Position numbers and translations under genes: made by a program. The notes beneath the pieces are model-generated. The model was not told the origin of the DNA. It worked only from the letters and a program-made list of their open reading frames with translations, and ran no database searches. A stretch of 43,750 nt of DNA from Candidatus Nanopelagicales bacterium. GTDB taxonomy: Bacteria > Actinomycetota > Actinomycetes > S36-B12. Below are positions 36,906 to 43,750 of this stretch, piece by piece (within the stretch, counting starts at the first letter, position 1; each line of letters starts with the position of its first letter). The stretch is from the NCBI GenBank assembly GCA_030728405.1, contig JANQZS010000023.1, positions 1-43,750 on the forward strand, read 5' to 3'.

Positions 36906-38125
36906 CTGACAACCTGTTCAGCGACATTGTTGCTGGCTTTGGTCAATTGCTGCATTCAGCTGGGGTGCCGCTGGCCCCGGAACAGTCTGTTCGCTTTGCC
37001 CGCGCCATCTCTGCAGCGCAACCAGAAACGGTGGATGAGCTCTATTGGATTGCCCGGGTCACCTTGCTGACCGGTCATAACCAGACCGAGATTTTCGATG
37101 CGGTGTTCAACCAAGTCTTCATGGGACTTATCGACTTCGCAGACTCTCGAGGTCAGAGCATGCATGCAGCCCCACCCGAAAGCACGCCAGCAGGCGAGCG
37201 CAGCCCCAACGCGGATGAACGAAGTGGAGAGTCATCGACGTCGAACAATGTCACCAGCGCGACACCGGGGGAGAGCAACACTGATGACCAAAACAGTGAA
37301 GATCCGCAGGTTCTTGCTGCCGTTAGCGACACTGAGCGGCTAGCCGAAAAGGATTTCGCATCATGTACCGAAGATGAGTTGGCGCTGATTCGTCGACTGG
37401 TCGAGCAACTTCCCGTTGTGCCGCCGCCGCGTGTGGGGCGACGCATGAAACGCCACAGTTCCGGGCGAAAGATTGATATCCGCGCGACGCTTCGTCGCGC
37501 ACATCGCTATGGCGGTGACCCGGTAGATATGGTGATGCGAAAAAGAATCCAGCGACCTCGACGCGTCGTCCTCATCGCTGATGTGTCGGGATCGATGGAA
37601 CCCTATGCGCGGGTGTACCTGCACCTGATGCGTGGGGCGGTACAAGCTCTGGGTGCTGAAGCCTTCGTATTTGCCACGCGGTTGACACGACTGACGCGGG
37701 CCCTGGGTGTGACCCACCCGGATGTCGCCTACCGCAAGGCTGTCGCGGCCGCTCCTGATTGGTCGGGTGGCACTCGTATCGGGCAGACACTGACACAGTT
37801 CTTGAACGAGTACGGGCGTCGAGGGTTGGCCCGTGGGGCGGTGATCGTGATCGTTTCCGATGGTTGGGAAGTCGACAGTCCGGGCCTCGTGGGCGAGGCG
37901 ATGGAACGTCTCTCACGCTTGGCACACCACATCGTGTGGGTTAATCCGCGCAAGGCGGCAGAATCATTTCAGCCCCTCGTTGGTGGCATGGCCGCTGCGA
38001 TGCCGTACATCGATACGTTCATTTCAGGGCATTCACTGCGGGCCCTGGAAGAAGTAATGGCTGCGATCGGCAACGCCACCAACCGCATCACCCCGGTGGC
38101 TACCACGACTAAGGTTTCGGTATGA
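36887..38125 (+). CDS. coxE: VWA domain-containing protein (CoxE-like)
   Basis: VVLIADVSGSMEPYARVYLHLMRGAVQ... MIDAS motif DVSGS; 19-bp overlap with coxD. Confidence 0.88.
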   Translation: MGGRGVADNLFSDIVAGFGQLLHSAGVPLAPEQSVRFARAISAAQPETVDELYWIARVTLLTGHNQTEIFDAVFNQVFMGLIDFADSRGQSMHAAPPESTPAGERSPNADERSGESSTSNNVTSATPGESNTDDQNSEDPQVLAAVSDTERLAEKDFASCTEDELALIRRLVEQLPVVPPPRVGRRMKRHSSGRKIDIRATLRRAHRYGGDPVDMVMRKRIQRPRRVVLIADVSGSMEPYARVYLHLMRGAVQALGAEAFVFATRLTRLTRALGVTHPDVAYRKAVAAAPDWSGGTRIGQTLTQFLNEYGRRGLARGAVIVIVSDGWEVDSPGLVGEAMERLSRLAHHIVWVNPRKAAESFQPLVGGMAAAMPYIDTFISGHSLRALEEVMAAIGNATNRITPVATTTKVSV

Positions 38126-38165
38126 ATTGCAGCTCGGTCCAGCGACCCTGTACGGCTCGGCCCCG

Positions 38166-38666
38166 ATGACCTATCAGGGACGTGTCATCACCTGTTCCAC
38201 GCGAGGAGCCGCCGGTGTCTGGGAAGACACATCAGGTCCAATTCTGGTTGCGGGCCTGCAACAACTTGGCGTCAACGTGAACGAACCAGTAGTCGTCGCC
38301 GATGGAGAGCCCGTTCTGGCGGCTCTGCGAGATGCAATCGCCGATGACGTTGACGTGGTGCTGACAACGGGTGGTACCGGACACACCCCGCGTGATCTAA
38401 CACCAGAGATGACGCGACAGGTCATTGATCGGGAATCTCCTGGGCTCGCCGAAGCGATTCGTAGCTTTGGCGTCGCTCATGGTGTCCCCACCGCGGTTCT
38501 TTCGCGCGGCATAGCAGGCCTAGCCGAAGGTACGCTGATCATTAATGCGCCCGGATCTCCCGGGGGCGCGCGGGACACGATCGCGGCTCTGGCACCGGTG
38601 CTCTTACATGCTCTTGACCAAATTGCCGGGGGCGATCATGTGCGCAGCGAAGGGGCACCGACCTAG
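38166..38666 (+). CDS. mog: Molybdopterin adenylyltransferase-like (MogA/MoaB family)
   Basis: GVWEDTSGPILVAGL, VDVVLTTGGTGHTPRDLTPE, LIINAPGSPGGARD. Confidence 0.88.
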   Translation: MTYQGRVITCSTRGAAGVWEDTSGPILVAGLQQLGVNVNEPVVVADGEPVLAALRDAIADDVDVVLTTGGTGHTPRDLTPEMTRQVIDRESPGLAEAIRSFGVAHGVPTAVLSRGIAGLAEGTLIINAPGSPGGARDTIAALAPVLLHALDQIAGGDHVRSEGAPT

Positions 38667-38676
38667 GATGGTCACC

Positions 38677-39435
38677 ATGACTCCATTACTGGGCCGTGCG
38701 TTGGCGGCTGGTGCCGTGTTGGCAATGTCGATCAGCCTGCTGACCGGCACTGCCGGGGCGGCGCAACGCCAGGAGCGTTATCAACCCGATGCGGGAACAC
38801 AGAACTCCCTGCAGCTGCCGATGAAGGCCAATGATCAGGGCAGCTACGTTCGCAGGCTGCAGGAACGTCTGGAGTGGCTCGGGTATGACATTTCCTGGCG
38901 TGACCACACCCTGCGTCGATTCGGCAAAAGCACGAAGCGAGCCGTCACTGCCGCGCAGGATAAGTTCTACCTGAACGAAAATGGTGCGGTAGATCGCAAC
39001 ACGTGGAACCGCATTGATGCAGCGGCGGGTGAAGTGGGGGCGTTACCTAGACAGTGCCGCTCTGAAGCGAAGACCCTGTGCATAGACAAAAGCGCCAAAG
39101 TGATTCGCTACGTCAACAACGGCAGGGTTGTGAAGACGATCGATGTGCGCTTCGGGGTGCCAGGGCTCGATACGCCATCGGGTACTTTTCGTGTGTGGCT
39201 GAAATGGGCCGATGCCACCTCTGGTATCAATGGTCCCGACCAGCCCCGTGCCCCCATGCCCTGGGCACTGTTCTTTGCCGGTGACGTGGCCGTTCACTAT
39301 TCCCCCACGTTCGCCAACGCTGGCTACTACCCCGGTGGTGGTTCACACGGGTGCGTCAACGTTGCTGACCTTGCCGCTGTCCGGTGGTTGTTTTATCAAA
39401 TCCCGATGGGAACCCTGGTGCACGTCTATCGGTAG
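38677..39435 (+). CDS. Secreted L,D-transpeptidase with peptidoglycan-binding domain
   Basis: Signal peptide; PG_binding_1-like repeat; YkuD motif GGGSHGCVNVADLAAVRWLF. Confidence 0.88.
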   Translation: MTPLLGRALAAGAVLAMSISLLTGTAGAAQRQERYQPDAGTQNSLQLPMKANDQGSYVRRLQERLEWLGYDISWRDHTLRRFGKSTKRAVTAAQDKFYLNENGAVDRNTWNRIDAAAGEVGALPRQCRSEAKTLCIDKSAKVIRYVNNGRVVKTIDVRFGVPGLDTPSGTFRVWLKWADATSGINGPDQPRAPMPWALFFAGDVAVHYSPTFANAGYYPGGGSHGCVNVADLAAVRWLFYQIPMGTLVHVYR

Positions 39436-39481
39436 GGTTCGGGTGCAGGTTAGCTTTGTTGGGGGTCGCATTTAGGGGCGG

Positions 39482-40168
39482 GTGAATGCTGTGACGTCAG
39501 CGCAGAAGTACACGATCCTGGTCGTGGAAGATGATGCTGACTCACGCGATGCCATCGCCGGTATCTTGGCCTTCGCTGGCTATGACGTGGTCACCCGAAC
39601 TCTGGGCGAAGACGCGCTGAGTGTGTTGGCGGTCGACGGCATTGACCTGGTGCTCCTGGACCTTATGCTTCCCGATACCGGCGGCTATGAAGTCCTGCGC
39701 CGTATGCGAGAACTCGAGGACATCCCGGTCGTTATTCTCTCTGGTCTCAGCGATCCGCAGCACAAGGTTCATGGTTTGCGTCTGGGTGCTGATGACTATC
39801 TGGTGAAGCCTTTCGATGCGGAAGAGTTGTTAGCCCGTGTTGATGCTCGCCTGCGCCGCGTGCGCAGTGATCAGTTCATTTCGGTGGGTGACCTTCGCCT
39901 CAACCTGACCGCACGTGAAGTATTTCTCCGTGATGTCCCAATAAATTTCACCCGCCGACAGTTTGATGTCCTGGTACTTTTCGCTGCCTCGCCGGGCCGG
40001 GCATTTAGTCGTGAAGAAGTACTCGATGCGGTGTGGGGCACACGTTTCGTGACACCGAGGAACGTGAATGAACAGATCCGCCTGATCAGACAGCGCTTGA
40101 AGAACGCGGGGCTGGACAAAGACATCTTCCAGGCAGCGCCAGGCCTTGGTTATCGCTTGCGGTTCTAA
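39482..40168 (+). CDS. OmpR/PhoB-family response regulator
   Basis: REC domain (VVEDDADSRD, LVLLDLMLPDTGG, LGADDYLVKPF) plus winged-helix C-terminus. Confidence 0.93.
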   Translation: MNAVTSAQKYTILVVEDDADSRDAIAGILAFAGYDVVTRTLGEDALSVLAVDGIDLVLLDLMLPDTGGYEVLRRMRELEDIPVVILSGLSDPQHKVHGLRLGADDYLVKPFDAEELLARVDARLRRVRSDQFISVGDLRLNLTAREVFLRDVPINFTRRQFDVLVLFAASPGRAFSREEVLDAVWGTRFVTPRNVNEQIRLIRQRLKNAGLDKDIFQAAPGLGYRLRF

Positions 40169-42360
40169 CCCTTAACTAGGTGCTGGTGCAGTACGTGGTC
40201 GAGAACGTCCGCCGAAATTGGTTTGAGTAGCAGCCGTGTTGCAGGAAGTTCCTCAGTGCGATGTTGTGTTTCAGCCGTGGCGTCTGCGGTGAGCAACACC
40301 GCGGGGATGTTCAATTCGCGCAGTTCCTTTTCCAGGGTGAAGCCATCGACATCAGGAAGGTGAAGATCGAGCAGTACTAGATCCGGTTGTTCTTCAGTCC
40401 ACATTTGGCGCGCTTGCTGACCTGTTCGGGCAACCACGACATCAACGTGTGGATGCAGGAGAGCGATCGTGGCCCGAACAATGTCAGCGTTATCTGCCAT
40501 GTCTTCCACGTAAAGCACACGTCCAAGAAGCGGCGCATCGGTGGCGGATCGGCGCTGGGCGCTGGGATCCTCTTCTATCGATGCCAGCACGGCGGGAAGA
40601 TTTAGTTGGAAGACAGTGCGGCTGGGCTGAGACTCGATGAGATCTAAGGTGCCCTCCATCGCCTCAGCGATTGAGCGCGAAACCGGAAGGCCGAGGCCAC
40701 GACCAGACACCGAAGCCGCTGTTGTTTCGTGTCGCCAGAAGGGCTCGAACACATCGCGCCATTTTTCCTGGGGAATACCTGGACCGTCGTCGGACACATT
40801 TATGATCAATCGGTTGCCATCGCCGCGTGTGACTGTGACGTTCACATGCGAACCGACGTGCGAGTACTTCAGCGAGTTGGCGATGAGATTGAGCAAAATT
40901 TGACGCAGTCGCAGTGGATCGAGGTAGATCAATCCGGCTGTGTCGGGGAGATGAAACGTTAGTGAGCTTCCCCGCTCTACCTGTAGTTCGCGCGCGAGTT
41001 CAGCGCAGCCGGCCATGACTGTGGGCAGGTCGATGACTTCGGGGCGCACGGTGATGCGTCCAGCCTCAATCGCGGAGAGGTCGATCACATCGTCGAACAG
41101 CGCCAGCAGATGTTTACCCGCCAGAACGATGCGCTGGGCATCGTTTCGGTCAACCTCGTTCTCGGTTCGCATGGCCATGAGTTGTGCGAAGCCAAGAATG
41201 CCGTTCAGCGGCGTGCGCACCTCGTGACTCATACGCGATAGGAATGTGTTTTTTGCGGTAGATGCCTGCTCTGCCCGAATCGACATCACTCGAAGGCGCT
41301 CCATCACGACGCGTCTTTCCCGCATTGCCCGAACGTTGACCAACACTGCGGCACATGTGGCCAAGAACGGCTGCATCCATTCGTTGAGGTCCTGACTAAA
41401 ACCGTGCGTGCTGTTAGCAAGTCCGAGGACGCCAATGACTCGGTCCTGTACAAGAATCGGCAACCCGGCAAAGGAAGACAGTGGTGGGTGTCCAGTCGGC
41501 AGCCCGCTGGCCCTGGGGTGGGCCACGGGTGTATTGGTGATTAGTGGCTGTCCGGTGTGCTGCACATAGCCAAACAGGCTCTCTTCGCTGTCGAAAATCA
41601 TGGGCGTGATGTTTCGCTGTGCGTAGACTTCCGCTGTGGCCTGGTCCCAGGCGATGTCAGAGATAGCCCTATTCACTAAGACCTCGCGGTCGCCTTCGGC
41701 GTTGTATTGAGTCTCAGCAAGAAAACCGAACTCGCTATCGGTGAGGGCAAGACTCACGTTGAGGATCTCATTGAAAACGATGGTTTCGTCGCCGGTAGAG
41801 ATCAATAGGTCCTGGATATGAACGACAGCTTCCAGGAGGTGATTTGCACGATTAAGGTTTGTATTGGCAGCGAAGAGAGTGCGGTTGGTTTCGGCAAGTT
41901 GGCGTCGACCCTCTAGCGCCTCACGTCGGTCAGTTTCGCGCCGGGTGATTTCTCGGTAGATCCACAGGTAACCCTGGGTACGGCCGTCCTGAAAAATTGG
42001 TGAGTAGTGCCGCTCAAGATAACGATGGTCAACGAGTTCAATGTCGTCGCCGACTCGCGAGATTGCTCCATGACGTGCGCTGGCCATCGTGTCGGCGACA
42101 TCTTGTGGCTGAGTGAACCATTTCAATGCGGGTTGAAGATAGTCATCGGTGGCCATGCCAAGGCCCACACTGCCTGTGTCTAAGGGAATCCGCAGCAGGG
42201 TGTGCAGTTCTTGATTGGCATAAATGACTTTCCCGGCGGCATCTTCAATGAGAACACCGAGGTTGGAATCTCGGTAGAGACGGTCGATGGCGGCGAGAAA
42301 AAGATCGGGTTGTGGAATGTGCAAGGTGCCAATCGGTACATTGGTGTGTCCCGTCCCCAT
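40165..42360 (-). CDS. Hybrid sensor histidine kinase (PAS-GAF-HisKA-HATPase-REC)
   Basis: H-box SHEVRTPLNGILGF, N-box LLNLIANSLKYS, DDGPGIP, C-terminal REC LVLLDLHLPDVDGF; start at MGTGHTNVPIG. Confidence 0.9.
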   Translation of the reverse strand: MGTGHTNVPIGTLHIPQPDLFLAAIDRLYRDSNLGVLIEDAAGKVIYANQELHTLLRIPLDTGSVGLGMATDDYLQPALKWFTQPQDVADTMASARHGAISRVGDDIELVDHRYLERHYSPIFQDGRTQGYLWIYREITRRETDRREALEGRRQLAETNRTLFAANTNLNRANHLLEAVVHIQDLLISTGDETIVFNEILNVSLALTDSEFGFLAETQYNAEGDREVLVNRAISDIAWDQATAEVYAQRNITPMIFDSEESLFGYVQHTGQPLITNTPVAHPRASGLPTGHPPLSSFAGLPILVQDRVIGVLGLANSTHGFSQDLNEWMQPFLATCAAVLVNVRAMRERRVVMERLRVMSIRAEQASTAKNTFLSRMSHEVRTPLNGILGFAQLMAMRTENEVDRNDAQRIVLAGKHLLALFDDVIDLSAIEAGRITVRPEVIDLPTVMAGCAELARELQVERGSSLTFHLPDTAGLIYLDPLRLRQILLNLIANSLKYSHVGSHVNVTVTRGDGNRLIINVSDDGPGIPQEKWRDVFEPFWRHETTAASVSGRGLGLPVSRSIAEAMEGTLDLIESQPSRTVFQLNLPAVLASIEEDPSAQRRSATDAPLLGRVLYVEDMADNADIVRATIALLHPHVDVVVARTGQQARQMWTEEQPDLVLLDLHLPDVDGFTLEKELRELNIPAVLLTADATAETQHRTEELPATRLLLKPISADVLDHVLHQHLVKG

Positions 42361-42404
42361 AAAGCCATTGTGCACCGCTGACCAGCATCGCGTGGAAAAT
42401 GGGA

Positions 42405-42440
42405 CAGACCCACCCGGACGGGGGGGACCGGATGGGTCTG
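42405..42440 (-). terminator. GC-rich hairpin CAGACCCATCCGG-TCCCCCCGT-CCGGGTGGGTCTG (possible terminator or leader structure)
   Basis: 13-bp stem with one G.U wobble on the minus strand, between two minus-strand genes; no U-tract. Confidence 0.5.
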
Positions 42441-42453
42441 CCGGCGCCACTAG

Positions 42454-42481
42454 GGCGCTTCGCTCCGGGGGGTGGAGCGCC
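42454..42481 (-). other. Second GC-rich hairpin adjacent to the first
   Basis: GGCGC/GCGCC outer arms and alternative CGCTCC/GGAGCG inner arms. Confidence 0.4.
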
Positions 42482-42575
42482 AGATCCCACTATCTATCAA
42501 CTCATGCAAAGTTGGAAACGAAATGTGCCTACCTGAACTGTCTTTGTCCGGACCTTGTTTTCTACCGCGGTGCCC

Positions 42576-43214
42576 TTACACACCAAACGTGCTGGCCTCG
42601 AACGCCTCAATGGCGACTGGTGCGCCCTCGGTGGTGAGTTGCACGTCGGTGCGACCATACAGACGCAGCAGGAGTTCAACCGGTGCGCCAATTAATTGCA
42701 CCACCGGTGTTGACTTGCGCGCAACGATGGAGTCCCCGGTGTCTGGGCGCATCAACACCACACCCACGGTGGCCTTTCGGGTCAGGATGCGTGCCATTCG
42801 GTTCAGGCGCGACCACACCAGATTTTGCTGATCCATGGTGAGGTCACGGGGTTGCCACCCGGGCACTGCGCGACGCACGTCTTCGTGGTGGATCAAGTAT
42901 TCGAAAAGGTTGGCTGCACCGTCAACGCCGGGAAGCCGAAACGGCGACAGGGCGCGAGGCCCCGAACGGACTTTGTCGACGTTGGGCTCATACGGCTCAC
43001 GCGCCACTTTGTCTTGAACAGACTCGGCGTATCCGGCAAGCGGTCCATCGAGAATACCAAGGGCAGCATCGGGTCGGTTTTCACGCACTAAGAGGTGGGC
43101 CACGAGGTCGCGCGTAGTCCAACCGGCGCACAGGGTGGGTGCATCTGGTCCGACTGCCTCAAAAAGGTCTGCGAGTTGGTGACGTTCGGACTGGGCCATC
43201 GCGGTCGCATTCAT
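42576..43214 (-). CDS. TIGR03085-like / maleylpyruvate isomerase N-terminal (DinB-like) domain protein
   Basis: PTLCAGWTTRDLVAHLLVRENRPDAALG...EYLIHHEDVRRA. Confidence 0.8.
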   Translation of the reverse strand: MNATAMAQSERHQLADLFEAVGPDAPTLCAGWTTRDLVAHLLVRENRPDAALGILDGPLAGYAESVQDKVAREPYEPNVDKVRSGPRALSPFRLPGVDGAANLFEYLIHHEDVRRAVPGWQPRDLTMDQQNLVWSRLNRMARILTRKATVGVVLMRPDTGDSIVARKSTPVVQLIGAPVELLLRLYGRTDVQLTTEGAPVAIEAFEASTFGV

Positions 43215-43388
43215 AGCCCGATGCTGCCACAGGCGAGTGGTCCTTGATCGGTCACGCCTGATTGGATGACCGATTGTGGCGCTAGACCGTCCTTAGCGTG
43301 TGCGATACGGAACCGGGTAGGAAGACGCGGCACACTGACCCTCCGTTCGCCCGGTGTTGGCGCAGGGGTGTGCTGGGTGTTGTGGTGA

Positions 43389-43404
43389 GCGGCCTTCTGG
43401 CCGC
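43389..43404 (-). terminator. Hairpin GCGGCC-AGAA-GGCCGC downstream of tRNA-Lys
   Basis: Perfect 6-bp stem 15 nt past the tRNA 3' end; no U-tract. Confidence 0.35.
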
Positions 43405-43419
43405 GGGGCTGAGCGCAGG

Positions 43420-43492
43420 TGGGCCGCGTGGGACTCGAACCCACAACCTACGGATTAAAAGTCCGCAGCTCTGCCAATTGAGCTAGCGGCCC
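43420..43492 (-). tRNA. tRNA-Lys (anticodon TTT)
   Basis: GGGCCGC TA GCTCAATTGGCAGAGC T GCGGACTTTTAATCCGT AGGTT GTGGGTTCGAGTCCCAC GCGGCCC A; full cloverleaf. Confidence 0.97.
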
Positions 43493-43580
43493 GGCCGCCT
43501 AATACTAGGGGTCGGGCTAGCAACGTTTACCTCGGGTCGAATTCGCCCGACAGTCAACGCACCATCTTCAATAAGCGTCA

Positions 43581-43750
43581 TCATTCGCGGTTGGTGGCCG
43601 GTGGGGATCGCCAGGTTTGGTTGGTGAGGGTGTTGGTGATGACGACGTTGTGGTTGGCGTTGCCGGTGAGGGTCCAGGGTTTGTGGTGGATGAGGTGGTG
43701 ATGATGCCAACACAGCCCGATCAGGTTCGTCATCTCTGTTTGGCCACCGT
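43581..43750 (-). CDS. HNH endonuclease (13E12/DUF222-type) C-terminal fragment, truncated by window edge
   Basis: Minus-strand open frame ...GGQTEMTNLIGLCWHHHHLIHHKPWTLTGNANHNVVITNTLTNQTWRSPPATNRE*; typical NLxxLCxxHHxLxH HNH core. Confidence 0.82.
   Translation of the reverse strand, partial: GGQTEMTNLIGLCWHHHHLIHHKPWTLTGNANHNVVITNTLTNQTWRSPPATNRE

Noticed and set aside
43483-43713. 76-aa minus-strand ORF (MLASSPPHPPQTLDPHRQ...)
   Set aside because: Out of frame with the evident HNH endonuclease reading frame in the same DNA; Pro/His/Gln-rich frame-shift artefact.
43420-43750. Integrative element at tRNA-Lys (HNH gene beside a tRNA)
   Set aside because: No integrase and no repeated tRNA 3' end (att) seen; the HNH gene lies on the 5' side of the tRNA and is truncated by the window, so an island cannot be supported.

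Overview
The window looks like an ordinary high-GC actinobacterial chromosome segment, densely coding on both strands. Main blocks, left to right: a secreted tandem-repeat beta-propeller-like protein running off the left edge (GTG start, missed by the ORF track); a peroxiredoxin-like / acyl-ACP desaturase pair; a FUSC transporter; dcd; a single AbiEi-like + DUF559 nuclease-like gene bracketed by two near-identical 75-bp long palindromes; a heterodisulfide-reductase-type Fe-S oxidoreductase; a HAIR/HspR-type heat-shock cluster dnaK-grpE-dnaJ-hspR-clpB; a heparinase II/III-like secreted protein; aminotransferases and rpiB; a Big-1-like lipoprotein; purD-purB-purC-galE; a large uncharacterised Rossmann-like protein; moaE-moaA-moaD; a complete form I aerobic CO dehydrogenase cluster (coxG-M-S-L, XdhC/CoxF-YHS fusion, coxD, coxE) plus mog; an L,D-transpeptidase; a response regulator convergent with a hybrid sensor kinase; a TIGR03085-like protein; tRNA-Lys(TTT); and the C-terminus of an HNH (13E12/DUF222-type) endonuclease. 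The observations most worth following up are (1) the nuclease-like gene framed by two 72/75-identical palindromes that together form a perfect 31-bp terminal inverted repeat (5843-7057), (2) a recurrent TANNNT-N6-[A/G]TG leaderless-start signature at eight genes, and (3) the form I CODH cluster with an XdhC-YHS fusion and adjacent Moco genes. All calls come from reading the sequence and translated ORFs; no searches were run.
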